DNA of 64,000 nt from Actinacidiphila yanglinensis (lineage in GTDB: Bacteria; Actinomycetota; Actinomycetes; Streptomycetales; Streptomycetaceae), in assembly GCF_900107965.1 (NCBI RefSeq), contig NZ_FNVU01000019.1:62001-126000 (forward strand), given 5' to 3'. The position numbers and the translations under genes were made by a program. This document shows, in pieces, positions 33,589 through 43,431 of this stretch. Positions within the stretch are counted from its first letter, which is position 1; every line of letters starts with the position of its first letter. The notes beneath the pieces are model-generated. The model searched no databases. It was not told the origin of the DNA and saw only the letters and a list, made by a program, of their open reading frames with translations.

Positions 33589-35169
33589 TCAGCGCAGCAG
33601 TTCGCGCTGGGCCCGGTACAGGTCGGAGGGGACGTCCGCGGCCGGCCCGGGGGTCCCGTAGGACTGGAGGCGGGTGTGCAGGGGGCCCTCGAAGTCGGGG
33701 GTGTCGGTCTGGCCGAACTCCTCGACCGCCGAGACAGCGACCGTGGCGCTGAAGGGGGCGATCCCGTCGATGCGGACGCAGCCCGCGCGGCCGTTGGTGA
33801 CGGTGATGTTCCAGTGGGTGAAACGGGCGCCGTACAGCGGGCCGGCGCTGAGGTCGCCGCCGTGCTGCCCGTCGTTCTCGCAGGTGATGTCGGTGCGGAC
33901 GCAGGCGAACGGCAGCCCGCGGTGCGTGTCGAACGTCCCCATCTCCATCCGGCCGCCGGCCCAGACGTTGTAGGAGGACAGGCCCTCCACGTTGATGCCG
34001 TGCGTCTGGGTGCCGGGCGGGGCCGGGGCGGTGCGCCGGTCGACGGCGAAGTCGGTCACGAGGTTGTCGTGCGATCCCTCGCGGCAGGCGTAGGCATGGT
34101 GGCAGCCGCGGCCGGACACGCGGGTCCGCCGGAAGGTGGTGGCCTTCGCGGCAACCATGAGGAAGCCGTTGTCCACGTCGACCGCGTGCACGTCGTCCAC
34201 CCAGCAGTCCCAAGTGCACTGCGCCGCAAGGCCGTTCCAGCCCCGGTCCAGCAGGTGCGGCCCCTGCGCGCCGGCCGCCGTGGCGATCGTCAGGCCCTCC
34301 ACCCCGGAGCCGGTCAGCGGCGGCACGCACACGGTCAGGGTCGGCTGCCACTGCGGCCGGGTGTCCAGCGGCAGCGGCCGGTCGAACCGCACCTCGTGCC
34401 CGCTGACGGATGCGATCCGCGCGGGCCACTCGTACGGCACGTACGACAGCAGCTTCGTCCGGTCCGACCAGTCGTACGACGCCGCGCCCTCCGTGTCCCC
34501 GGCCATGTGCCGCAGCAGGCCGTGGGAGGGGTCGTCGGCGTAGCGGAGCAGGACGCGGTCGCCGGGCCGCAGCGACGCCGGGTCGTCCACCCGCACGCTC
34601 CAACCGCCCTGGCGGGACTCGGCGATGACCCGGGCGAGCGGTGCGCAGTGCGTACGCCGGTTGCCGGTCCAGCCCTCGAACGGCCAGTCGCGCGCGCGTA
34701 TCGCGCCGGTCAGCTCGCGGTAGCGGTCCGCCGGGCACATCCAGACCAGGCCGCCGGCCCACGACCAGCTGGATTTGTCGCCGCCGTACCTGCTGCCGTA
34801 TTGGCCGACGATCTCCTCCAGCGGGCGGGTGGCGGAGAGCCTGGTCCGCCCGCTGCCCGCGCCCCGCAGCGTGGTGTCGCTCCAGCCCACCTGGACCACG
34901 TCGTCGATCCGGTAGGTGCCCGGGCCGAGCAGGACCGTGCCCCCGCCGGACTCCCCCACCTCCCGCAGCGCCCGGTTGATCGCGGGTGCGGCGTCCGCCG
35001 AGCCGTCCGCCCGGGCGCCGTACTCCTCGACCCGCACCAGCCGCGCCTCATGCCGCGGGAAGTCCGTCGCCCCGTCCGCGCAGCCCGCCTGCGCCACGTA
35101 CGGGATCTGCGGGTGCGCGTACGGATTCGCCGCGAACTCCGCCCACAGCCCGCCCGGGTCCTCCGCCAT
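33589..35169 (-). CDS. Pectate-lyase-type right-handed beta-helix protein
   Basis: 526 residues from ATG 35169, chosen for GGAGGG nine bases upstream. The N-terminal part carries the common pectate-lyase-3/polygalacturonase-like entry motif (VEEYGARADGSADAAPAINRAL ending in GGGTVLLGPGTY), followed by regular beta-helix turns. No signal peptide is visible, odd for a family usually exported; a twin-arginine or other route is not seen either. A polysaccharide lyase or hydrolase role is likely but active-site residues cannot be fixed. It precedes no polysaccharide operon. Confidence 0.8.
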   Translation of the reverse strand: MAEDPGGLWAEFAANPYAHPQIPYVAQAGCADGATDFPRHEARLVRVEEYGARADGSADAAPAINRALREVGESGGGTVLLGPGTYRIDDVVQVGWSDTTLRGAGSGRTRLSATRPLEEIVGQYGSRYGGDKSSWSWAGGLVWMCPADRYRELTGAIRARDWPFEGWTGNRRTHCAPLARVIAESRQGGWSVRVDDPASLRPGDRVLLRYADDPSHGLLRHMAGDTEGAASYDWSDRTKLLSYVPYEWPARIASVSGHEVRFDRPLPLDTRPQWQPTLTVCVPPLTGSGVEGLTIATAAGAQGPHLLDRGWNGLAAQCTWDCWVDDVHAVDVDNGFLMVAAKATTFRRTRVSGRGCHHAYACREGSHDNLVTDFAVDRRTAPAPPGTQTHGINVEGLSSYNVWAGGRMEMGTFDTHRGLPFACVRTDITCENDGQHGGDLSAGPLYGARFTHWNITVTNGRAGCVRIDGIAPFSATVAVSAVEEFGQTDTPDFEGPLHTRLQSYGTPGPAADVPSDLYRAQRELLR

Positions 35170-35278
35170 GGCGCCCACCCTCCACCTGTTCACGTATCAG
35201 AACAAGGTTCACCCACAAGTCCAGCCACATCCCGCGTCACGATACGCACGGGGACGCCCGGCGGGAAGACGCGGGCGG

Positions 35279-38155
35279 TCAGGCAGAGTAGGTGCAGTAG
35301 AAGCCCGACTGGTCCACGATCAGATCCACCGGCGCGTCGCTGCCGTTGTAGAAGTCGATCTCGCCGTCCTTCCCGACCGGCAGCACAGCGGCGTTGGCGA
35401 CGGTCGTGCCGGCCCTGAAGTTGACACTGGCCGCGGTCGGACGGGTGGTGCCGTCGGGATAGGCGGTGATGTAGCCGTTCTTCGTCTGGTGCTGCACGGT
35501 GAGGTTCAGCTCTGCGGCCGTGACACCGGTGGGCAGCACTCCGTTCACCCCCGTGACCTTGAGCTTGACGGTCGCGCGCGCACCGACCTCGCCGGCGAGG
35601 CCCTGCCGGCCGGTACCGTCGCGGGTGTCCAGCACGCGGGTCTGCGGGGTGGACACCTCGACGGAGGCGTGGCCGCGGTCCTGGTAGTAGCCGACCACGT
35701 CGGCGACGAAGTCCGCGCTGCCGCTACTGCCGTTGTGCACCACGGCCTTGCCGTCGGTGAGCGACACCAGGGCCAGGTCGGAGACGGTCTGCCCGGCGGA
35801 CCAGTTGGCGTCGGAGTTGCCCGGGAAGGTGGTCCCGTGCCCGTAGACACCGAGGTATCCGCTCGCCTTGGTGTCGGTGGCCGCGACGTTCAGCACCACG
35901 GCGGTGGCGTCGGCCGGCACCCCCTGCACCCCCGCCGCGGTGAACGTCAACTCGCTCTTGCCGGCCACAGCACCCTGGCGCGCTCCCGTCGCGTTGCGCG
36001 TGTCGAGCAGACGCGTCGGGCCGACAGGCGAGTACGTGCCGCCCTGCGGGCCGTTCTCCGAATTCGGGGCGACCTCCAGGCCGACCCGATCGAGGACCAG
36101 GTCGATACTCTCGCTGCTGCCGTTGTAGAACTCGACCTCCCACTCCTGGCCGGTGTGGGCCAGCACGCTGTTGGCGACAGTCTTCCCGGCGCCGAAGTTG
36201 AGCGTGGAGGAGGCCGGCCGGGAGGTGCTGTCCGGGTACACGGTCAGGTAGCCGCTCGCGGTCGCGCCCGTCACCGTCGCGTTCAGGTAGACGCCATGCG
36301 GGCTCGGGTAGCCGCCGGCACCGAGCTGGGTCCACGGGAGCGTGAGGGTACTGTGCGCGGCGATCTTGTGGTGCCCGCTGGTGCGGGTGTCGTAGACGCG
36401 CTGAGGGGGCAGCGGAAGCACGAGGTCACCGACGGCGAAGGTGACGGACGCACTGAGGTGACGGCCGGCGATGTCGAGACCCAGGTACGTGGCGGTGTAC
36501 ACCCCCGACTTGGTGTAGGAGTACTGCCACCCGCTCCGGTCGGCGACGTCCTGGTCGATGCCGTTGCCGAACCCCAGTTGCGCGTCGGGGATCTCCCAGT
36601 TGTCGCCACCCGTGTCGATCGCGATGGCGGCGGTGTCCGGGTAGACGTCGCTGCCGTCGTTCGGCCCGGCGGACTCCGTCAGGGTCACCTTCGGTGCGGT
36701 GGGCGTCGCCACCTTCACCGTCGTGGTGGTGCTGGCCGTCTGCCCGTCGCTGTTGGTGACCGTCGTGGTCACCGTGTGCACTCCGGTGGCGGTGAAGACG
36801 TGCGAGGCCGTGCCGTCCACGGCCGGTTCGGGTCCGGCCCCTTCCCCGAAGTCCACCGTCGTGCTGACCGCCTCGCCCCAACTGTCGATCGGTGCGGCGG
36901 TGACGGTGAAGTCGACGGGCGCCAGACCGGATGCGCGGCTGTAGGTCGCCCCCGGGTCCAGCACGCTCTGTGCCTCGTACGCGCCCCGGTCGACGGTGCC
37001 GCTGGCGGTGTCCGGCGTGTTCGGGTCGTCCGTCGACCGCGGCTCGCCCAGGAAGTCCCGTGCCGTGATGCCGGGTGCGTGCGCGTCGCCGGAGTCGGTC
37101 AGCGGTGAGTCGTCCGCGGGCGCGGAGTTCGCCGAGCCGGTGAAGGCGATGTCGTGCTGGGCCTGGCCGGGCGCCGCGGCCGCCAAGTCGGCGGCCGTCT
37201 GATAGTCCGTGCCGCCCCAGGAGTACGCGAACCGGGGGGCGGTGGCATTGAAGGCGTTGTAGTCCAGGCTCACGGTGCCAGTGGTGTCGGCCGCGACGCT
37301 CACCAGCGGGGCTGCGGCGCACGGTGGATCGCCGATCGGCGCGGCCGACTGCAGCACGTTGTTCTCGATCGTGCCGCTGGTTCCCCCGCCGAGCGTGAGC
37401 CCGGCGGCGCACGGGACACCCCCGAAGGTGTTCCCGGTGAGCGTGAGCCCGTGGACACCATCGGCGTACACCCCACCGGCCCGGATGGTGGCGAACACGC
37501 TGCTCGCCATGGTGACGTTCTGCGCCCCGGCGGCGATGACGACGGCGGGACCTCCACCGGTCCCGCCCGTGGAGGTCCCGCCGGTCGCCCGATAGGGCGC
37601 CGTCAAGTCACGGGTCAGCGATACGTCCGAGGACGACCCGTCGACGGAGAACGCCGCCGACTCCCCGTCGCTCACGCCGGTGATCGACACCGTGTCGAAC
37701 GTGAGGTCGCTGGAACCGCGCACCTCGATGCCGTCGCCCTGCGCGCTGCGAACGGACAGGTCGGAGATGCGGACGTGGTGCACGCCGGAGAGCACGAGTG
37801 CGGCCTTCCCCGCCGCGTTCACGAACAGCTGCGACGTGTCCTTGTCGGCGCGCGCGGCCGGGACTCCCACGAAGGAGATCGGCGCGTCGGCGGTGCCGGA
37901 CCGAGCGAGGGTGACCGTGGTCCCGTCGTGGTCGGCGTGCAGGACGTGCACGGTCTGGCCCGGCTCCACCACGTCCGCGGCCCGCTGGACCGTGCAGAAC
38001 GGCGTCGCCTGCGTACCCGCCCCCGCATCGCTGCAGTTCGCCGTGTCGACGTACAGGTCCGGCACCGGCTCGTCCGCCGCCGCGGACAGCGGGACCAGTC
38101 CGGCGGCCCCGATCACCACCGCCACGAGCACGGAAAAACGCCGTCGAAACCCCAT
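35279..38155 (-). CDS. Large secreted beta-helix/PKD protein with three C-terminal repeats
   Basis: 958 residues from ATG 38155 with a signal peptide (MGFRRRFSVLVAVVIGAAGL, cleavage after AAA). A right-handed beta-helix fills about 30-400. A PKD-like domain follows (TVDFGEGAGPEPAVDGTASH... TVTNSDGQTAS). The last 370 residues hold three related units, each with a DTR motif (YDTRTSG, LDTRNATG, LDTRDGTG), a SGYLTVYPD- or NGYITAYPD-type strand, a TVAN-type strand and an FYNGS-type turn. Such units recur in Streptomyces surface proteins. A carbohydrate- or surface-binding role is inference. No anchor or sortase motif. Confidence 0.82.
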   Translation of the reverse strand: MGFRRRFSVLVAVVIGAAGLVPLSAAADEPVPDLYVDTANCSDAGAGTQATPFCTVQRAADVVEPGQTVHVLHADHDGTTVTLARSGTADAPISFVGVPAARADKDTSQLFVNAAGKAALVLSGVHHVRISDLSVRSAQGDGIEVRGSSDLTFDTVSITGVSDGESAAFSVDGSSSDVSLTRDLTAPYRATGGTSTGGTGGGPAVVIAAGAQNVTMASSVFATIRAGGVYADGVHGLTLTGNTFGGVPCAAGLTLGGGTSGTIENNVLQSAAPIGDPPCAAAPLVSVAADTTGTVSLDYNAFNATAPRFAYSWGGTDYQTAADLAAAAPGQAQHDIAFTGSANSAPADDSPLTDSGDAHAPGITARDFLGEPRSTDDPNTPDTASGTVDRGAYEAQSVLDPGATYSRASGLAPVDFTVTAAPIDSWGEAVSTTVDFGEGAGPEPAVDGTASHVFTATGVHTVTTTVTNSDGQTASTTTTVKVATPTAPKVTLTESAGPNDGSDVYPDTAAIAIDTGGDNWEIPDAQLGFGNGIDQDVADRSGWQYSYTKSGVYTATYLGLDIAGRHLSASVTFAVGDLVLPLPPQRVYDTRTSGHHKIAAHSTLTLPWTQLGAGGYPSPHGVYLNATVTGATASGYLTVYPDSTSRPASSTLNFGAGKTVANSVLAHTGQEWEVEFYNGSSESIDLVLDRVGLEVAPNSENGPQGGTYSPVGPTRLLDTRNATGARQGAVAGKSELTFTAAGVQGVPADATAVVLNVAATDTKASGYLGVYGHGTTFPGNSDANWSAGQTVSDLALVSLTDGKAVVHNGSSGSADFVADVVGYYQDRGHASVEVSTPQTRVLDTRDGTGRQGLAGEVGARATVKLKVTGVNGVLPTGVTAAELNLTVQHQTKNGYITAYPDGTTRPTAASVNFRAGTTVANAAVLPVGKDGEIDFYNGSDAPVDLIVDQSGFYCTYSA

Positions 38156-38235
38156 GTTGCCCCCACCCCAGGTCCATCCGGTGCCGCTGCGCCCCCGCAC
38201 AGCCTGCGCGGATCATACGCGGCAGGACCGACGGA

Positions 38236-38781
38236 TCAGCCCCCGACGGTCGGTTCGGTCAGGTGGGTGAACGCGTCCAGGTTGCGGGTGGACTCCCCGC
38301 GGGCCACCCGCCAGGCGTACTCCTTGCGGATCGCCGCCGCGAAGCCGAGTTCGAGCAGGACGTTGAAGGAGCCGTCCGCGTTCTCCAGCACCGCGCCGAG
38401 CAGGCGGTCCACCTCGGGCGGGGTGACCGCGGCGAGCGGCAGCCGGCCGGTGAGGTAGACGTCGCCGAGCCGGTCGATCGCGTAACCGACGCCGTACGTC
38501 CGCAGGTTGCGTTCGAGCAGCCAGCGGTGGAACGCCTCGTGGTTCTCGTCGGGATGGCGGATCACGAAGGCGTTGAGGGAGAGGGTGTGCTCGCCGACGA
38601 TGAGCTGGGTGGTCGTGGACAGCTTCCGGGTGCCCGGGAGTTGGGTGACGTAGGTGCCCGGGCGGGGTGACTCCCAGGGGAGTTCGGCCTCGCGGAGTGC
38701 CTGCTCGACCGCCGCCCGGGCACGGGCGGCGGGCGAGGAGGGGGTGCTGTCGTCCGGGGGCACGGGGGAAGCGTCAGCCAT
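38236..38781 (-). CDS. YbjN-domain protein
   Basis: 181 residues. The central domain (YVTQLPGTRKLSTTTQLIVG ... LNAFVIRHPDENHEAFHRWLL) is the YbjN fold, similar to type III secretion chaperones. The N-terminus is disordered. Role in actinobacteria is unknown. Its start overlaps the mshA stop by 8 bp on the same strand, so it is translated with the mycothiol glycosyltransferase, an order recalled as conserved in Streptomyces. Confidence 0.85.
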   Translation of the reverse strand: MADASPVPPDDSTPSSPAARARAAVEQALREAELPWESPRPGTYVTQLPGTRKLSTTTQLIVGEHTLSLNAFVIRHPDENHEAFHRWLLERNLRTYGVGYAIDRLGDVYLTGRLPLAAVTPPEVDRLLGAVLENADGSFNVLLELGFAAAIRKEYAWRVARGESTRNLDAFTHLTEPTVGG

Positions 38782-40117
38782 GGGCCGATCGTAGGTGACG
38801 ACGGTGCTCGTGCTGCGCTGCCGCGTACACCTCGGCCGTGTCCGCCGCCGCGGTGTCCCAGCCGAAGCCGCGGGCGTGCCGGGCCGCGGCCCCGCCGAGC
38901 CGGTCCGCGAGATCCGGGTGGTCGACGAAACGGCGCAGCACCTCGGCGTAGTCGCGCGGGTCGTGGCCGGGGACGAGGAAGCCGGTGCGCCCGTCGGCGA
39001 CCGCGACCGGCAGCCCGCCGACCGCGGCGGCGACCACCGGGGTGCCGCAGGCCTGCGCCTCGATCGCGACCAGGCCGAAGGACTCGCTGTAGGAGGGCAT
39101 GACCAGCACCGTCGCCGCGCGGTACCAGTCCGCGAGCCGCGCCTGGTCCACCGGCGGCTGGAACCGGATGACGTCGCACACGCCCAGCCGCGCGGCCAGC
39201 TTGTGCAGCGCCTCGGGCTTGGCCAGGCCGCTGCCGCTCGGCCCGCCGACGATCGGCACGACCAGCCGCTCGCGCAGCGCGGGGTCGCGCTCCAGCAGCA
39301 CCGCCACGGCGCGGACCAGCACGTCGGGCGCCTTCAGCGGCTGTATCCGGCCGGCGAACAGCGGGATGACCGCGTCCCGCGGCAGGCCGAGCCGGGCCCG
39401 GGCGGCCGCCCTGCCGTCGTGGTCGGGCCGGAAGCGGTCGAGGTTGACCCCGGGGTGGACGACGGCGACCTTCCCGGGCGCCGCGTCGTAGTGCCGCACC
39501 AGCTCGGCGGCCTCCTCGTCGGTGTTCGCGATCAGCCGGTCCGCGGCCGCGACCACCTGCGTCTCGCCGATCACCCGGGCGGTCGGCTCGGGGCAGTCGT
39601 CGGCGGCCAGCGCGGCGTTCTTCACCTTGGCCATGGTGTGCATGGCGTGCACCAGCGGCACGCCCCAGCGCTCGGCGGCCAGCCAGCCGACATGGCCGGA
39701 CAGCCAGTAGTGCGAGTGCACCAGGTCGTAGTGGCCCGGGCGGTGCCCGGCCCACGCCTGCATGACCCCGTGGGTGAAGGCACACAGCTGCGCGGGCAGC
39801 TCCTCCTTCGCGAGCCCCTCGTACGGGCCCGCGTCCACGTGCCGGACCAGCACGCCGGGGGTCAGCTCCACGGTGGGGGGCGCCCCGCCGGTGGTGGCCC
39901 GGGTGAAGATCTCCACCTCGATGTCCCGCTCGGCCAGCCGCTTGGCCAGTTCCACGATGTACACGTTCATACCGCCGGCGTCACCGGTACCCGGCTGGTG
40001 CAGGGGGGAGGTGTGCACGCTCAGCATCGCCACCCTCCGTACCCGGCGCCCGACCGTCCACCGCTTGTGCGGGGCTCCGCGGCGAGCGCCGAGCCGGGAC
40101 GTGTACGTGGTCACCAT
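38774..40117 (-). CDS. mshA: D-inositol-3-phosphate glycosyltransferase MshA
   Basis: 447 residues from ATG 40117 (GGAAGGA upstream). GT4/GT-B fold: the N-terminal motif LSVHTSPLHQPGTGDAGGMNVY, HSHYWLSG, FAGRIQPLKAPD and the acid-pair motif SYSESFGLVAIEAQACGTPVVA are all typical of MshA. It joins GlcNAc from UDP-GlcNAc to inositol-3-phosphate, the first step of mycothiol synthesis, the main thiol of actinobacteria. It is followed by a coupled YbjN gene. Confidence 0.95.
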   Translation of the reverse strand: MVTTYTSRLGARRGAPHKRWTVGRRVRRVAMLSVHTSPLHQPGTGDAGGMNVYIVELAKRLAERDIEVEIFTRATTGGAPPTVELTPGVLVRHVDAGPYEGLAKEELPAQLCAFTHGVMQAWAGHRPGHYDLVHSHYWLSGHVGWLAAERWGVPLVHAMHTMAKVKNAALAADDCPEPTARVIGETQVVAAADRLIANTDEEAAELVRHYDAAPGKVAVVHPGVNLDRFRPDHDGRAAARARLGLPRDAVIPLFAGRIQPLKAPDVLVRAVAVLLERDPALRERLVVPIVGGPSGSGLAKPEALHKLAARLGVCDVIRFQPPVDQARLADWYRAATVLVMPSYSESFGLVAIEAQACGTPVVAAAVGGLPVAVADGRTGFLVPGHDPRDYAEVLRRFVDHPDLADRLGGAAARHARGFGWDTAAADTAEVYAAAQHEHRRHLRSAHG

Positions 40118-40276
40118 GCGATCCTTCCGGCAGCCGTACCCCCGTCGTCAACCTCGCTCAACATCGGAATGTGCGATTCCATTTCCGATCCGGGGAACCG
40201 ATGTCGGGTCGTTACGGTGCGCGGGCGGTCCGGGGGTGCAGGGGTACGGGGATGTGGGAGCCGCGAGCGCGGCACG

Positions 40277-40379
40277 GGCACCGCGGGTGCGGGTCCTCAG
40301 GGGTGCGGGTACTCGCGGCACCGCGGGTGCGGGTCCTCACGGGTGCGGGTGTTCGCGGGTGCGGGTGTTCGCGGGTGCC
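40277..40379. repeat. Nested tandem repeats between mshA and a methyltransferase gene
   Basis: A 34-bp segment beginning GGCACCGCGGGTGCGGGTCC occurs at 40277-40310 and 40317-40350 with one mismatch. It overlaps two tandem 16-bp units GGGTGCGGGTGTTCGC (40341-40356, 40357-40372). The gap 40118-40433 has no other gene-like feature. Confidence 0.85.
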
Positions 40380-40421
40380 CCAGCCATGCGGATGCCCCGG
40401 GTCGGCCCCCTCACGCTCGTC

Positions 40422-40427
40422 TACCCT
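40422..40427 (+). promoter_or_regulatory. Candidate -10 for a leaderless methyltransferase mRNA
   Basis: TACCCT ends six bases before ATG 40434, placing +1 exactly on the A of the start codon. No ribosome site precedes the ATG. Confidence 0.45.
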
Positions 40428-40433
40428 CGTCCC

Positions 40434-41222
40434 ATGAACGGCGGGCGGACGGTGGGCACGGTGACCAGGGGCACCACCAACCCGAACCGCCTGCGCCGGA
40501 TGGACCGCTGGACGGCCGCCACCCTCGCAGGGGAACTGCGCGGCGCCGCCGACCCGCTTGCCGTCGACCTCGGGTACGGCGCCGCGCCCTGGACCGCCGT
40601 CGAGCTGCTGGCGCGGCTGCGCCGGGTCCGCCCGGACGTGGAGGTGGTCGGCGTCGAGATCGACCCCGCCCGGGTGGCCGCGGCGCTCCCCTGTACCCGC
40701 GACGGGCTGACCTTCGTGCACGGCGGTTTCGAGCTCCCGCTGCCGGGCGGGCGCCGTCCCCTGCTGATCCGGGCGGCGAACGTCCTGCGCCAGTACGACG
40801 AGGCCGAGGTCGCCGGCGTCTGGGCGGCGCTCCGGGCCCGGCTGGCGCCCGGCGGCCTCCTCGTCGAAGGAACCTGCGACGAGATCGGGCGACGCCACGT
40901 CTGGATCGCGGTCGGCCCCGAGGGCCCGCGCAGCGTCACCTTCGCGACCCGGCTCGGCTCCCTCCACCGCCCCTCCGACCTGGCCGAACGCCTGCCCAAG
41001 GCGCTCATCCACCGCAACGTCCCGGGCGAACCGGTGCACGCCTTCCTCACGGCCTTCGACCGCGCCTGGGCCTCCGCCGCGCCGCTGTCCTCCCTCGGCG
41101 CCCGCCAGCGCTGGATCGCCGCCGTCCGCGACCTGCGCGCCCAGGGCTGGCCGGTCCTCGACGGTCCCACCCGCTGGCGGCAGGGCGAGATCACGCTCGC
41201 GTGGTCGTCCGTCGCGCCGTGA
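40434..41222 (+). CDS. Class I SAM-dependent methyltransferase-like protein
   Basis: 262 residues from ATG 40434. The SAM motif is AVDLGYGAAPWTAVELL (motif I, DxGxG form), with the acidic end of strand two at VVGVEIDP. Later RAANVLRQYDEAEV replaces the usual motif II. Substrate is unknown. The gene is conserved beside mshA in Streptomyces from memory, but no link to mycothiol is shown. It likely uses a leaderless start. Confidence 0.8.
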   Translation: MNGGRTVGTVTRGTTNPNRLRRMDRWTAATLAGELRGAADPLAVDLGYGAAPWTAVELLARLRRVRPDVEVVGVEIDPARVAAALPCTRDGLTFVHGGFELPLPGGRRPLLIRAANVLRQYDEAEVAGVWAALRARLAPGGLLVEGTCDEIGRRHVWIAVGPEGPRSVTFATRLGSLHRPSDLAERLPKALIHRNVPGEPVHAFLTAFDRAWASAAPLSSLGARQRWIAAVRDLRAQGWPVLDGPTRWRQGEITLAWSSVAP

Positions 41223-41494
41223 GGAGATCGTGAGGGGCTGGTGAGGGGATGGCGGCGCGACCCTCACGCCGCACCCGCGTCCGCGGCGTGGACCCGGAAG
41301 AGGGTCGCGTGCGCCACATGGTTGCACCTCTCACGGGTGACCTTGGTCATGCGCGGATGCCCGCATTGCTGCCCAAAACGCCCGCCGATCATGGCATATG
41401 ACACTCGCTCTTCACTTTTGGCCCTCCCGTCACGCCCTCTTGAGCCACTAGGGTCACCAGACCGAGCCCCCCTGGGGAGGGAAGGAGCCGAGTG

Positions 41495-42874
41495 ATGTCC
41501 GCTGCCAGGCGCGGCACCGAACGGCCCTCAGTCACCGATCACGGTGCCGAGGGTCGCGAAGGCGTGCCCGCGGACGCCTCGACGCAACCGAACGCGGCAC
41601 CCGGCGGTGCGCCGGTCGGAGGACCCGGCGGAGCGCCCGGCGGGGCGCCCGGCGCGGCTCCGGACCGCGGCGATCCGGCCCCGTCCGTCGCGCTCCCCCG
41701 GCAGCGCCAGGACACCGTCCCCGACCCGCTCGTCCTGACCCTGCTGGTGATCGGCGACGACCCGGCGGGCGCGTTCACCGCGCCGTACTTCCACGAGCCG
41801 GGCGGCCCGCGCATCCGCGTGCTGCGGGCCCGCAACCTGACCGCGGCCGGGCGGCTGCTCAGCGACGACGTGCACTGCATCCTGCTCGACCTGCCGGACG
41901 TGCTGGTCAGCCTCCGGCAGGTGACGCGGCTGGCGCCGGGCACCGCGGTGCTGGTCCTCACCGACGGGACCGACGACGGTGAGGCGGCTGCCGAGGCCGT
42001 ACGGGTCGGCGCGCAGGACCACCTCCTGCGGGACGACGTGGACGGCGGCAACGTCACCCGCGCGGTGCGGTACGCGGTGGAACGCAAGCGGGCCGATCTC
42101 GCACAGCGCCAGCTCACCGAGACCCGGCTACTCGCCCAGGAGAACCGGCGGCTGGAGCGCGGGCTGCTGCCCACCCCGCTGCTGGAGGGCGCCACCGGGC
42201 TGCGGTTCGCCGCGCGCTACCGGCCCGGCCGGAGCCGGGCGCTGCTCGGCGGCGACTTCTACGACACGGTGCGCACCCCCGACGGCACGGTGCACGCGAT
42301 GATCGGCGACGTGTGCGGGCACGGCCCGGACGCGGCCGCGCTCGGCGTGGAACTGCGCATCGCCTGGCGCGCGCTGACCTTCGCCGGAGTGGCCGGGGAG
42401 GAACTGCTGCGCACCATGCAGGACGTGCTGGTGCACGAGCGCGCCGACGAGGAGATCTTCGCCACGCTGTGCACGGTCGACATCGCGCCGGACGGCCACT
42501 CGGCCGAGCTTCACCTCGCCGGGCACCCGGCGCCGATGCTCGCCGCGCCCGGTGCCCCGCCGGCGCTGCTGCCGTACGAGGAGGGCGGACCGGCGCTCGG
42601 GCTGCTGCCGGACGCGTCCTGGACCCGGATAGGCGTGCGGCTCGACGGTGAGTGGTGCCTGATGCTCTACACCGACGGCCTGATCGAGGGCCGGATCGGC
42701 AAGGGCACGCGGCGGCTCGGCCAGGAGGGCATGGTCGCCCTCGCGGGCGAGCTGATGGCCGCCGGGCTCGGCGGCGAGGAACTGCTGGACGCGGCGATGG
42801 CGAAGGTGCGCGAACTCAACGGTGGTGAGCTGACCGACGACGTGGCGGTGGTGCTGCTGGAGCGGCAGCCGTAG
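41495..42874 (+). CDS. Receiver-like domain fused to SpoIIE/PP2C phosphatase
   Basis: 459 residues from ATG 41495 (GTG 41492 is also possible; AAGGAG is just upstream). A Gly/Pro-rich lead of about 75 residues precedes a response-regulator-like domain (about 80-195, LLVIGDDPAG; Asp in CILLDLPDV), a short coiled coil (ERKRADLAQRQLTETRLL) and a SpoIIE phosphatase domain (GGDFYDTV, IGDVCGHGPDAA, LYTDGLIEGR, ELTDDVAVVLL). Such proteins dephosphorylate anti-anti-sigma factors. The sigma factor controlled is unknown; none of its usual partners is adjacent. Confidence 0.9.
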   Translation: MSAARRGTERPSVTDHGAEGREGVPADASTQPNAAPGGAPVGGPGGAPGGAPGAAPDRGDPAPSVALPRQRQDTVPDPLVLTLLVIGDDPAGAFTAPYFHEPGGPRIRVLRARNLTAAGRLLSDDVHCILLDLPDVLVSLRQVTRLAPGTAVLVLTDGTDDGEAAAEAVRVGAQDHLLRDDVDGGNVTRAVRYAVERKRADLAQRQLTETRLLAQENRRLERGLLPTPLLEGATGLRFAARYRPGRSRALLGGDFYDTVRTPDGTVHAMIGDVCGHGPDAAALGVELRIAWRALTFAGVAGEELLRTMQDVLVHERADEEIFATLCTVDIAPDGHSAELHLAGHPAPMLAAPGAPPALLPYEEGGPALGLLPDASWTRIGVRLDGEWCLMLYTDGLIEGRIGKGTRRLGQEGMVALAGELMAAGLGGEELLDAAMAKVRELNGGELTDDVAVVLLERQP

Positions 42875-42943
42875 GACGCGGGCTGCTCCGTCGCAGAGGT
42901 GGGACCCCGCTGTACGGCTGGACGGTTCCTGAGCGGGCCCGGG

Positions 42944-43345
42944 TCAGCGCCGGCCGTTGTACGGGCCGTACGGGCCGTCGCTGCTGCTGCCCCCGCCACC
43001 CCCGCTGCCGCCGCGGCGACCGAAGCCACGACCGCCGCCGCGCCCGCCGCGGCCACTGACACCGCGGACCGCCGGGCGTACGTCGACCATGTACACGATC
43101 ACCGCGATCAGGCCGATGAGCGGCAGGAACGACATGATGCTGAACAGCTTCATCACCACGGCGGCGATGCCGAGGATGATCAGCCAGAACGCCTTGGTGT
43201 TCTTGTCCGCTGCTCGATAGGCGTCCTCACGACGGATCGCCGCGTCCACGAACGCGAAGAGCGCGAAGAGGAAGAGCGCCAACGAGATCAGGCCGAACAC
43301 CGAAAAGAACGCTGTGATCAGCAAGTCGTCCACCGCCTCAGTCAC
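42944..43345 (-). CDS. DUF2516-family membrane protein
   Basis: 133 residues from GTG 43345. Three hydrophobic segments are seen (FFSVFGLISLALFLFALFAF; KAFWLIILGIAAVVMKLFSI; PLIGLIAVIVYMVDV), then a Gly/Arg-rich tail with GRGGRGGGRGFGRR. The arrangement matches the DUF2516 family, conserved in Streptomyces and of unknown function. The ribosome site is weak. It forms a minus-strand series with the two genes at 43432 and 44068. Confidence 0.85.
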   Translation of the reverse strand: MTEAVDDLLITAFFSVFGLISLALFLFALFAFVDAAIRREDAYRAADKNTKAFWLIILGIAAVVMKLFSIMSFLPLIGLIAVIVYMVDVRPAVRGVSGRGGRGGGRGFGRRGGSGGGGGSSSDGPYGPYNGRR

Positions 43346-43431
43346 TGTCAGGTCGTTGCCACCGTACCGGTCCTACCCACCGAACGGACCGGGCGCACCA
43401 ACGGTGCCCGGTCCGTCGATCGGTCTTCCGG

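Noticed and set aside
40277..40379. Possible CRISPR array
   Set aside because: Units are adjacent or overlapping, with no unique spacers of even size, and no cas genes are near.
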